A DNA stretch of 64,000 nt. It comes from Semisulcospira habei (lineage: Eukaryota > Mollusca > Gastropoda > Semisulcospiridae). The first letter of the stretch is position 1. Each line of letters begins with the position of its first letter. The translations under genes and the position numbers were made by a program. Below are positions 1 to 9,100 of the stretch, one piece after another. Below the pieces are notes generated by a model. That model was not told the DNA's origin. It saw only the letters and a list, made by a program, of their open reading frames with translations, and made no database searches. The stretch is from NCBI GenBank assembly GCA_036245525.1, contig BTPG01000004.1, positions 216,801,857 to 216,865,856 on the forward strand, in the 5' to 3' direction.

Positions 1-2
1 GA

Positions 3-1667
3 ACCCATCTCGAGACAGAGGTCAGTTCGGAGAGACGTGCCTCGCGCCGTCCATGGTCAACCGGTCCCCACTCGTCTCCTAGGAAGGCCTTGGATCCCCC
101 TCGGCCGCTGCGAGCCCGCCTCGCCACAGAGTCCAGCTCGCGGAGACATTCGCGCACACTCACCACACCACTACCTGTGTCCAGTTCCTCCTTGCGATCG
201 AAGTCGGACCACCACTCTCGCGCTCCTTCGTGTGAGCGTCGTGAAGTTCGGGATTCTTCTCGTCATCTGGACCATGGACCTTCGCGCTCTACCTCTTCGC
301 GGCGTTCGTCCCACGTTCCCCGCCGTCTGCCTCGTCCCGCCCGTTCCCCTTCCCCTCGCCCAGCCTCCTTCCTTCCTCCTCGTTCCCGAGGATCACGGTC
401 TCCAGCTCGTAGTCGCTCGTCTGGTCGCCGCCGCCGTTCCCGCTCCTCTAGTGCGTCGCGTCGCCGTCGCGGACGTCGCTCTCCCCCGCGTGCTTCGGCG
501 CCTTATGGCTCCCCTCGTCCTCGTCGAGCTGCTCGCTCTCGGAGTCACGGTCGCCGTCCCTCTGCGACGGCTCTCGGCGGCGTGGACGACGATTCGTTGA
601 GTCTTCTCCCTGATGATTCCATCTCAGTTCTCCTCGGAGGTCTCAGCCGCTCTCCTTCGCCGCTCTCTCCTTCGGATGCGTCGACAGCCCACGGGTTACC
701 GGCCTCCTCCCGCACAGAGGTTCTTCTGGCCCTCGACGAGGTCGCTCGCCTCATCTCCGCCACGCTTCCGGCAGCGGACTGCCCTCCATCCCCCCCCCTG
801 AAGAGGAAGCCTTCTGCCTTCGTCGACGCGGGTAGACAGGTAAAGAAGTTCAAGACTCTCCCTCAGCCCCCCTCCTTTCGTGAGCTTCGGGATGTGTTCT
901 CGGCCCACCTGTTGTCTGACTCAAGAGACAGTAATTTCTTCTCGGACCACAGATGGCCTCCGGACCTCGATATGTACTTCCGCCAGCAGTGGTACGCCGG
1001 CCATTCCCAGGCCTTCCTCTGCCCTCTCCCTCCGGTGGATCCAGCCGCCGTGGTTCAGGCGGGTGGGGCCTCTGCACTCAGACGCGCGCTCCCCGCGGGT
1101 TTGGACAAGACGGCTTCGCTTGTCAGGAATTCCTTGGCCTGCGCCGGCTTCATGGAGCTCCTAACGCAAGCCTTCCTCCGGCGCGTGGAAGATTCGTGGC
1201 ACCCGTCCCTGACCCCTCTTCTTGGCGACCTCCTCGTCCTCGCTGAAGCGGCCAGCCGCGCCGCGTATCACTCTTCGGTCAACGCTATGGCTGCAGCCGC
1301 CAATTGTGATTTACTCCGCCGCGACGCTGTCCTGCAGGCCTGCCGGGGAATGCCTGCCGACCTGAAGACCCAGCTGCGTCGGGCCCCCCTCGGGGGACCC
1401 CTTCTCTTTGGTGACACCTGGCAAGCCGTCAAGGATTCCAATGCGGACAGGTGGCCTCCCAAGTCTGTTCCTCGGCGCTTTCAGGCAGCCCGCAAGGCCG
1501 TGGGTCGCCCCCTGCGGAGCTCCAGACCCGTCGCCCCGACGTCAACTACCCAGCCGCAGTCCCTGCGTCGCCGTCGCCCCGCCTTCGGTCGCCCCGGCCA
1601 AGCTAACGCCCCCGCCCCCGCTTGGCCCCGTCCCGCCCGTCGCCCTGGGCGCGGGCGGGCTCAGTGA
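3..1667 (+). CDS. DIRS gag-like protein, 5' partial
   Basis: The frame is open from base 3 to a stop at 1665-1667. The first part is Arg/Ser-rich. From about base 585 a region follows that aligns along its length with the gag of E2 (13910 down to 12813). Shared landmarks are LSLLPDDS/LSLLPEDS, PSSPPLKRK-like text, VKKFK, PPSF, FRQQWYAGHSQ, TASLVRN and AYHSSVNAM. The C-terminus is Pro/Arg/Gly-rich, as expected of a nucleic-acid-binding tail. The zinc-finger-like N-terminus seen in E2 would lie left of the window. An ATG is not required because the true start is not visible; apparent starts at 37 and 90 are GTG and TTG codons. It is presumed to package element RNA. The 3' end overlaps the polymerase frame. 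Confidence 0.8.
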   Translation, partial: THLETEVSSERRASRRPWSTGPHSSPRKALDPPRPLRARLATESSSRRHSRTLTTPLPVSSSSLRSKSDHHSRAPSCERREVRDSSRHLDHGPSRSTSSRRSSHVPRRLPRPARSPSPRPASFLPPRSRGSRSPARSRSSGRRRRSRSSSASRRRRGRRSPPRASAPYGSPRPRRAARSRSHGRRPSATALGGVDDDSLSLLPDDSISVLLGGLSRSPSPLSPSDASTAHGLPASSRTEVLLALDEVARLISATLPAADCPPSPPLKRKPSAFVDAGRQVKKFKTLPQPPSFRELRDVFSAHLLSDSRDSNFFSDHRWPPDLDMYFRQQWYAGHSQAFLCPLPPVDPAAVVQAGGASALRRALPAGLDKTASLVRNSLACAGFMELLTQAFLRRVEDSWHPSLTPLLGDLLVLAEAASRAAYHSSVNAMAAAANCDLLRRDAVLQACRGMPADLKTQLRRAPLGGPLLFGDTWQAVKDSNADRWPPKSVPRRFQAARKAVGRPLRSSRPVAPTSTTQPQSLRRRRPAFGRPGQANAPAPAWPRPARRPGRGRAQ

Positions 1668-3741
1668 CTCCTCCCCTCCTCCGCCGGCCGTCTCGGGTCC
1701 TCCAGTCGGCGGCAGGCTCGCCCTCTTCAGCGACGAGTGGCGATTACTGATTCCAGAAGACCCGTGGATTTTAGACACTGTTTCCGGCGGCCTACGGATC
1801 TCCTTTCGTTCCCCTCCTCCTCTGCGTACGACTCCGCTGTGGACCGAGATCCCCGCAGACCCGCTCAAGGAGTGCGCCCTACGGGGGGAAGTCGACTCTC
1901 TCTTGAGGAAGGATGCCACAGAGGTTGTGCGCCGCGCAGACTCGCTGGGATTCTACAGCAGACTTTTCGTCGTCCCCAAGCCTGGCGGCAAGTGGCGCCC
2001 AGTGATCGACCTCTCAGCCCTAAATCGCTTCATCGTGGCTCCTTCCTTCCACATGGAGACGGCCCGAGCCCTGCGTACCGCGGTGCGACCCATGGATTAC
2101 GCCGTCAGCCTGGATCTCTCCGACGCTTACCTACACGTACCCATACATCCGGCCGCCCAGAGGTATCTGCGCTTCGCGTTCGATGGAACCGTTTACCAGT
2201 TTCGAGCCCTACCCTTCGGCCTCAACCTCAGCCCCTGGGTCTTCACCCGCTTGATGGATGCAGTTATGGCCAAGGCACGGCAGTCGTCTCTCAGCCCTAT
2301 GTCCAACTACCTCGACGATCTCTTCCTGAGGAACCACGTCGAGTCCGTCTTGGAAGAGGACAGGGATACACTGATGCGTCTGCTGTCGCGACTGGGGTTC
2401 CTCCTCAACGTCGGGAAGTCAGATCTCACGCCCTCGCGCCGCTTCATTCATCTCGGAATGGATTTTGCCACCGATCTCAACGTTGTTCGCCTCCCGGATC
2501 CCCGGATTCGGAAGTTGGCCACCTTCGCCAACCAGCTAGCTCAGCAGGAAGCAGCTCCCGCCCGAGTTTGGCTTCAACTCCTCGGACTGATCAACGCAGC
2601 GGCGGACCTTCTCCCCCTGGGTCGCCTCTACGCCCGCCCCCTTCAGCTGCACCTCCTGCTTCTCTGGAGACCCTCTTCTGGCGACCTTACCCACCTGGTC
2701 CCGGTTTCCCCCCTGGTTCGCCCTCACCTTCTACGCTGGACCGACACGGCTTGGTTGGCTTCGGGAGTCCCTTTGTCCTCCCCTCCCCCGCACCTCTCCC
2801 TGTGTGTCGACGCGAGCCTCTCGGGGTGGGGAGCCCACCTGCTTCCTCAATTCTCCTCGGCTTCCGGCCTCTGGCCCCCGGAGTTTGCGGACAAGCACAG
2901 CAATTGGTTAGAGCTGCAGGCAGTCTGGCAAGCCCTCTTCGTTTGGGAGAACCAGCTCAGGAACCAGCGGCTTCTCGTCCTCTCCGACAACTCGACGGTG
3001 GTGGCCTACATCCAGAGACAGGGGGGCACCCGGTCTCCCGACCTCTGTATGCTCCTCTTCCGTTTGATGCGCTGGGCCGAGGAACGCGACATTACACTCC
3101 TCGCACGACACATTCCTGGCCACTTGAATGTCTTGGCGGACTCGCTCTCTCGCCGCGGCCAGTTGCTCCACACAGAATGGACGTTGCGCCCGGATATCTT
3201 CCAGATGATCTGCGCCCGTTGGGAGACTCCCTTAATCGACCTCTTTGCTACGAGGTGGAACCGCCAGCTTCCCCTCTTCGTCTCCCCGATTCCAGACCCG
3301 CTGGCCTGGGCAGTCGATGCCCTCTCGATTCCTTGGGACGGCCTCATCGCTTACGCGTACCCCCCAACAGTCCTCATTCCCAAGGTCCTCCACAAACTTC
3401 GAGGGAGCAACGCAGTCCTGCTTCTGGTCGCCCCGCTGGCTTGGGCCCGGTCCTGGACCACCGACCTACTCAACCTCGCCACCTCTCCTCCCCTGCGCCT
3501 TCCCACGCCCCGTTCCATGCTCAAGCAGCCCAGGCAGGCTCTCTTCCACCCTTGTCCCGAACGCCTGTCTCTTCACGCCTGGAGGTTGTGCAGCGCGCCC
3601 TCACCGCTCGAGGCTTCTCTGGTGCAGCAGTGGAGGCAATCGCTGCAGCCCGCAAGCCTTCCACCCGGCGTGTTTACGAAGGGAAGTGGCGCGTCTTGTG
3701 TGCCTGGTGCGACGCCTGTCGCCTCCTACCCACCGGACTGA
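1408..3741 (+). CDS. DIRS reverse transcriptase-RNase H polyprotein
   Basis: The 777-codon frame overlaps the gag end in another frame; similarity to E2 begins near 1690 (VGGRLAL), so the real start is probably later than 1408. RT motifs in order: GGKWRP-VIDLS (about residue 192), SLDLSDAYLHVPI, ALPFGLNLSPWVFTR, and the catalytic YLDD (residues 301-304, bases 2308-2319). The DIRS-type RNase H follows: VDAS near residue 468, then LSDNSTVVAYIQ, RHIPGHLNVLADSLSR and WETPLIDLFATR. After about 3557 the frame loses similarity to E2 (LFHPCP then unrelated residues), because the recombinase continues in the next frame. It would copy element RNA into DNA and degrade the RNA strand. Confidence 0.88.
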   Translation: MVTPGKPSRIPMRTGGLPSLFLGAFRQPARPWVAPCGAPDPSPRRQLPSRSPCVAVAPPSVAPAKLTPPPPLGPVPPVALGAGGLSDSSPPPPAVSGPPVGGRLALFSDEWRLLIPEDPWILDTVSGGLRISFRSPPPLRTTPLWTEIPADPLKECALRGEVDSLLRKDATEVVRRADSLGFYSRLFVVPKPGGKWRPVIDLSALNRFIVAPSFHMETARALRTAVRPMDYAVSLDLSDAYLHVPIHPAAQRYLRFAFDGTVYQFRALPFGLNLSPWVFTRLMDAVMAKARQSSLSPMSNYLDDLFLRNHVESVLEEDRDTLMRLLSRLGFLLNVGKSDLTPSRRFIHLGMDFATDLNVVRLPDPRIRKLATFANQLAQQEAAPARVWLQLLGLINAAADLLPLGRLYARPLQLHLLLLWRPSSGDLTHLVPVSPLVRPHLLRWTDTAWLASGVPLSSPPPHLSLCVDASLSGWGAHLLPQFSSASGLWPPEFADKHSNWLELQAVWQALFVWENQLRNQRLLVLSDNSTVVAYIQRQGGTRSPDLCMLLFRLMRWAEERDITLLARHIPGHLNVLADSLSRRGQLLHTEWTLRPDIFQMICARWETPLIDLFATRWNRQLPLFVSPIPDPLAWAVDALSIPWDGLIAYAYPPTVLIPKVLHKLRGSNAVLLLVAPLAWARSWTTDLLNLATSPPLRLPTPRSMLKQPRQALFHPCPERLSLHAWRLCSAPSPLEASLVQQWRQSLQPASLPPGVFTKGSGASCVPGATPVASYPPD

Positions 3742-4652
3742 CTAACCCACAGCTAGCGGACTTTCTCCTATGGCTCTTCGAGGTCCAAGGTTTGGCGCCC
3801 ATCACCATCAGGGGATACTTATCCATGGTCGCAGACACGTACCGTCATCTCGGCCTTCCAGACCCCGGCGCCTGTAAGGACCTCTCCGACCTCATGTCCA
3901 GCTTCAGCCTCCAACGTCCGACTCAGCGTTCTCTCGTTCCTCGCTGGGACCTACCTTGGGTCCTGACGTGGCTGAATTCTTCCCAGTTCGAGCCACTCGC
4001 TCTAGCCCCTCTGGCAAATGTGACACGCAAGACCTGCTTCCTGCTAGCCTTGGCCACCGCGTCCAGAGTTAGCGAGCTACACGCTCTTTCTACCCGCCCA
4101 GACTGCCTCCAGTTCAGGGCAGATTGCTCCGTGCAGCTCTTAACGGACCCCAGCTTTATTGCCAAAACAAGGTCGCCCCTAACTGCTCCACAGATCATCA
4201 CCTTGCGGCCCCTGGGAGGGCCTGCCTGCTCTCCGGAGACTCGGCGACAGGATCCCGTGCGTGCCCTACGCATCTACCTGCGCCGTACCAAAGTTACCCG
4301 TAGAGGGCGCTCCCGCCTCTTCCTGCCCATACGCCAGGGCACGACTGATATCACAGCCCAGACGATCTCCTCCTGGCTGCGCTGGGTAATACGATCGGCA
4401 TACATGGATCTCTCCCCAAGCGTAGCGCAGAGACTGAAGATCCGCGCACACGAAGTACGCGCCATGGCCACGAGCGTCGCATTCGATCGGAACTGCGCTG
4501 TCAAGGACATCGTGGCCGCGGTGGGCTGGCGAGCAGAATCTACCTTCGCTCGTTTCTACCTTCGGGATCTGGCGGGACAGCGAGACAACCTCGCCTTGTT
4601 GGGGGACCTCACGGTGGCACAGCACTCCCTCCCGGCGCTGCAGGCGCCGTAG
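3558..4652 (+). CDS. DIRS tyrosine recombinase domain, frameshifted from RT
   Basis: This is the C-terminal part of an open frame that starts at 1737; only the portion after about 3558 matches the recombinase of E2. Likely catalytic residues of the R-H-x-x-R-Y set are Arg at 4065 (ATASRVSEL), His at 4449 and Arg at 4458 (RAHEVRAMA), and Tyr at 4557 (ARFYLRDL). The N-terminal SAM-like part contains RRVYEGKWRVLCAWC and PITIRGYLSM. In E2 this domain is fused in frame to RNase H; here one base is missing around CCC/GA at 3557-3560, so it would need frameshifting or is broken. The enzyme integrates the circular DNA intermediate. Confidence 0.85.
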   Translation, partial: RTPVSSRLEVVQRALTARGFSGAAVEAIAAARKPSTRRVYEGKWRVLCAWCDACRLLPTGLTNPQLADFLLWLFEVQGLAPITIRGYLSMVADTYRHLGLPDPGACKDLSDLMSSFSLQRPTQRSLVPRWDLPWVLTWLNSSQFEPLALAPLANVTRKTCFLLALATASRVSELHALSTRPDCLQFRADCSVQLLTDPSFIAKTRSPLTAPQIITLRPLGGPACSPETRRQDPVRALRIYLRRTKVTRRGRSRLFLPIRQGTTDITAQTISSWLRWVIRSAYMDLSPSVAQRLKIRAHEVRAMATSVAFDRNCAVKDIVAAVGWRAESTFARFYLRDLAGQRDNLALLGDLTVAQHSLPALQAP

Positions 4653-4755
4653 GTACGCACCTAGCTCGTTACCTGGGAATTAGCAATGGGAGGACGGTCT
4701 TGGTCTCCGGTAGTACCGGGGCGGCACCCTCCTCCTATTCGTGATTCTCCCATTT

Positions 4756-4842
4756 GTCATGTCATCGGTAATGTTTTTGATGAAATAAATGCATTTTTCT
4801 TTAAAAGGTATTTTTTCGAAAAATACTTACCGATGACATGAC
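4756..4842 (+). repeat. Internal complementary region (ICR) of E1
   Basis: Bounded by GTCATGTCATCGG and its complement CCGATGACATGAC. The right half (4788-4842) is complementary to the element's right end at 5045-5098. The left half should be complementary to the unseen left end. This matches the ICR that DIRS elements use when the linear cDNA is closed into a circle. Confidence 0.8.
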
Positions 4843-5098
4843 ACGGAGGACCCTCCCACCTGCCCCGCTTGCCGCTGGTGAGCCTAGTATCTGACTGGCG
4901 AGTCAGGTGACTCGGAACCGGATAGGCAGGTCCGGGAGACAACTCTTGGCCCCTCTGGAGGGTTCCCCAAGTGCCTCCCGGGTTGTGTGTGCACACAACG
5001 GGTTCGTAGGCTAGAATTTGAGCACGTAGTAGACACTCCCATTTGTCATGTCATCGGTAAGTATTTTACGAAAAAATACCTTTTAAAGAAAAATGCAT
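4843..5098 (+). repeat. Right terminal repeat of E1
   Basis: GC-rich block ending in an AT-rich terminus. Its last 54 bases are the inverted copy of the right half of the ICR. It has the same organisation as the terminal repeats of E2, though the sequence has diverged. Confidence 0.75.
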
Positions 5099-5162
5099 AT
5101 ACCAATTGTGGTAGCTTTACAGTGGTCGGATGACTGATATTCGCTAAGGTGAAAACCATTAC

Positions 5163-5361
5163 CTAACCCCATCAGCCCCAAGGTTTTATTGCTCAAATTT
5201 GGGAGGTGTTGACCAATGACTATATCAGTTGTCAGAGATGGATTGATCATGATAATTCAAGGGTGGTGCCAGATGAGCTTGGCAAGCTCATCTGCCACTA
5301 CCCTTGAATTATCATGATCAAACGATCTCCTGCTGCAGGGTCCCGGGGCTAAAGGGGTTAA
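5163..5361. repeat. Hairpin MITE, family A
   Basis: Central palindrome at 5244-5320 with arms TGATCATGATAATTCAAGGG and complement. The right end is GGGGCTAAAGGGGTTAA; the left end CTAACCCCATCAGCCCC has lost the first T of TTAA. The loop is only a few bases. Confidence 0.8.
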
Positions 5362-5685
5362 GCTGGTGTAACACACACCGTCCACCTACCACGCTCACTG
5401 GTAGCAGACGACAAAGTCTGATTAGGAGAAAACATAACATAGATATAATTATTTAAGTCAGTTCGACAGGGCACGCTGAACCTATGGGCCACACGAGGGT
5501 GACCCTGGGCAGTAAAGTAGTTAATTACCCCCATCAAGTCAACCAGGGTAACCTCAGTGAGGACACAATAAGAGAACATCGGTAATCAACCAACCTGTAG
5601 CATGGGCGATTGTGCGAAAAATTGAAATGACCGAAAACTAACTATGCCCAGTAATCCAGGGCCAGCAAGAGCCTGTTCCATCTTG

Positions 5686-5753
5686 CAAGAGGCATAGATC
5701 CTCATGAGCCCCTGCATCCGCAGGGGTTCATGGGAATCCATGCCTCTTGCAGA
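5686..5753. repeat. Hairpin MITE core, family B
   Basis: The arm GAGGCATAGATCCTCATGAG is mirrored at the right end, around a loop CCCCTGCATCCGCAGGGG. The outer ends of this copy are not clear. Confidence 0.75.
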
Positions 5754-5972
5754 TGGAAAGTATGGCCGCAGAGCTGTTTTGTGTGCAACAAAAAACTGAC
5801 AATCATCTTTCCGGGAATTTGAAAAAGCTGAATCAGCCTCCTGGACTGACGACTGTCACGCATGCGGTAAGCAAAAGGTGGTCAGGGCGACTTCAGTCGC
5901 AGCTAGCTGTGCGGTCAACGCCAGCCCCAGGACTTTCTGCTCACTGTGCGACCGACTCGATGGTGAGCAAAC

Positions 5973-6143
5973 CTTTCTTTGTTGGCCTGCAGTCCTTCCA
6001 CCCGCATGAAAACGCTGTACTTGCAGCCTCCTTCCTCAGTGTAGCTCGCAAGCGAAGACCGTGGACCAGAGCCGTCAGCGGGGGTAATGGCAGACTGAGG
6101 GTGGCTCTTCGTGTAGGACAGGATGTGCTTGTTCACGGTGTCG
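5973..6143 (-). CDS. ZNHIT6: ZNHIT6 exon 6
   Basis: It encodes DTVNKHILSYTKS near its start and SVFMRVEGLQANKER at its end; the donor is GTTTGC. The acceptor is chosen as AGCTGAG ending at 6144 because it keeps phase with exon 5. An upstream CCAG at 6160 would give a 16-base longer exon in the wrong phase. Confidence 0.75.
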
Positions 6144-9100
6144 CTCAGCTGTATCGAGTCTGGTAGCCTTCACGAAATAAGTCAGACAAAGTTATCAGCC
6201 GTGAAATTGGTGTGTGTATGTAATACAATAAACATCTTTTCACAACAAGAATGGCAAAGCCCTTAAGGCTCACGTGCATGAATAATCCAGTTCTAATTAA
6301 ATAAAGGGTTGGCTTTTGTACTTGTGATGCTTTCTGATAATTTGTGCATTTTTCACACTTTTGTCAATCTCTCATGGCCCTTGACCTTTGCGAGTAGTGA
6401 ACCAAAATAGCATGCATAGAAAGGTTTTATCAGCTACCTTTCTGCCAAATTCTTTGAACAGTTTTGCAAAGAACTGATAAAATCTATAAAATTAAAAAAA
6501 AATTCACATTGTTTGCCCATCTTTCCATATGACCCTTGACCTTTTGGCAAATTAGCATGCATAGAAAAGTCTTACCATCAGGTATATTTGTAACAAGTCT
6601 GGGTCTGAAGTTATGAATAGTGTTAAAATTTGAGAAAAAAACATCTTTTCTCAAATATTGGCTTTTTATTACTTATTTCCTGATCTCTTGTGACCCTTAA
6701 CCTTTGGGAAGAGGCACCCAAATTAGTATGCGTAGAAAGAATTTACTATCAGGTATCTTTGTACAAAGTTTGATGTGTGGTATAATGTTTGAAGTTTGGG
6801 TATAACCTTTGAGAGAGGTTAATGAAATTGGTTTAGAAAGTTCTTGCCACAAAGTATCCTTGGACCAAGTTTGAAGACCGTGGCTTAAATAGTCTCCAAG
6901 AAAATGCCAACGTTAAAGCTTACCAGATGGCGCACGTGAGCCAAAAATGGACTTAGTAAATTACTGTGTTTTGCCATCACAGAATATTATCAGTGCTGCA
7001 CATGTACAACTGTTTGACTTCATGCAAAAAAAAAACGTTATATATAAGCAATGCTTCACCACAAGAAAAACGTGAGATTTCTTACTCTTTGTCTGTAAAC
7101 TTCAGGCTCTCTTGTGGAAAATTCCACTCCACCCTCCAGCGAACACATCTTGTTCTGCAATATATATTTAAAAAAAAAACAAACACACATTCATTTCAAG
7201 TTTGACCGGTCACTAAGCAGCGTCCATGGACAACACACATAACTCAGTTAGCCCCGATGCACTACAGCTGGAGATCGTTTGATCATGATAATTCAAGGGT
7301 AGTGGCAGATGAGCTTGCCAAGCTCATCTGGCACTACCCTTGAATTATCATGATCAATCCATCTCCAACAACTGGTATATAGTTATTGGTCAACACCTCC
7401 CAAATTTGAGCAATAAGCTTATCTCCCCTTTCATCATTTCATCTCAGGAGTGGCTCTTCCGGCACGCCACGCTCAACATCACGGCCTGCGCTAGCTTAGT
7501 GCACTCAACGAAGCCAGTACCAGCAAGCTTCAGGCCCCACATTCCAGCCGAATGATGTAATGACAGACACCTCCCAGACGCAGTGTCTGTGTTTCTTACT
7601 GAATAGCCACGTGTGTACTTTTTTAGAAACCATCGGACTGCCTTCACGTTAATGATGTAGTTCTACTACGTTTGTTTTTTAAATGAATATGAAGTTATAT
7701 ACTAGTTAAGTTCAGTATAATTAAGGTGGCGACTGTTTATGCCGGAGCGACTGTCTAAAAACCGGCGCTGTACTATGGCGGCGACGGGCCCCCAGGTGCT
7801 GTTTGACCATTGTTCAGTTTTATGTTCGGCCTAGATCGGAGATCATCTCCGTATCAACGCGGGTATTTTGTTTCTGTTGTTAACTTGTTTTATGTACTAG
7901 TTTTAGCCAAGTAGGAACTTAATAAAGAACATTATAATAGTGTGTTTAAGGAGACATAGGGCTGTCTTAGCATTCTGTTTTTGTCAGGGAGGTTCGGGTC
8001 AGGATGAGGCCACTGGCGCTGGCCATTAGATGCCTTGGCGACGGGCTTCACCCGTCCCGAGTCATTGTCCATTAAGTAGCTCTGTTATTGTAATTTGTGG
8101 AATGAGCGAGTGAGTGAATGTAAGCAGCACCTGTGGTGGCAAAAATGTGAATTTCCCCATGAGGGATTAATAAAGTATTATTGTATTGTTGTATTGTATT
8201 ATCTGGCACAACCCTTAAATTATCATGATCGATCCATCTCCTGCATCTGGTACACAGTTGGCAAGCGACACCTCTAAAATTGCAGCCCTGGGGTTGATTG
8301 GGTTAACTTCAACCACAGTTTAAAAGTAGATATACAGCTGGAAAGAAACAAAGATTCCCCTTCTCATAACTCACCATTCACCCAAAAATGTATTTTTTCG
8401 AAAAATACTTACCGAGGGCATTACTGTATGGAAGATACACTTAGCTTAATGATTTCAGACTAAAGATCGTTGCGTATACATACACAAACAGGGAGGCAAC
8501 TCCCAGAGCCGTTACAAGGGCCCGAGTAGCCTCCCTTCCCTCCTCATCCGGGCACATGTGCCGGTGTCATGCAAGTTAAAACGCTAAAGCGCTCCGGCGG
8601 CAAGCGAGGTAGGCAGGAGGGCCATTCGAGTAATGAAATCTGTAAGTATTTTTTGAAAAAATACATTTTAGAGAAAAATACATTTGTTTCCTCAGAATAC
8701 ATTACCGATGGCATTACTGTATGGAAGAATAGAGAAATGGAGGAGGGTGCCGCCCGCTAGGTCCCGTCATCGCTCATGCTCGACGGTTGCGAACCGGAGC
8801 AACCTCCTGACGATTTCGGCTAAGCGTACCTTATGGCGCCGGAGGGGAGTGTTGCACCGCAGCGATGTCCGCCTCCTCCTTTTCGCTATTCTTCCATACA
8901 GTAATGCCATCAGTAATATATTTTGAGGAAACAAATGTATTTTCTCTAAAATGTATTTTTTCGAAAAATTAATTTTTCTCTAAAATGTATTTTTTCGAAA
9001 AATACTTACCGATGACATGACTGTCTGGAAATAGTCTACTTGCTTACCAATTTTAGCCTAAGACCCAAAGGGTCCCCCCAGGAGGCTCTCGGGGATCCCT

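Larger units (their letters stand above)
1..5098 (+). mobile_element. DIRS-like tyrosine-recombinase retrotransposon E1 (left end outside window)
   Basis: The order is gag-like protein, reverse transcriptase plus RNase H, tyrosine recombinase, internal complementary region, right terminal repeat. This is the DIRS layout: no integrase, and no direct LTRs. The gag frame is already open at base 3, so the left terminal repeat and gag N-terminus lie outside the window. The right end is placed near 5098, where the terminal sequence stops being complementary to the internal copy at 4788-4842. A one-base deletion near 3558 relative to the sister copy E2 separates the polymerase and recombinase frames, so this copy is probably not autonomous. 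It lies where the last intron of the minus-strand ZNHIT6 gene would be. Confidence 0.9.

Noticed and set aside
1737..3557. First 600 codons of the 1737-4652 frame as protein
   Set aside because: Out-of-frame reading over the RT/RNase H gene; only the recombinase part after 3558 matches E2.
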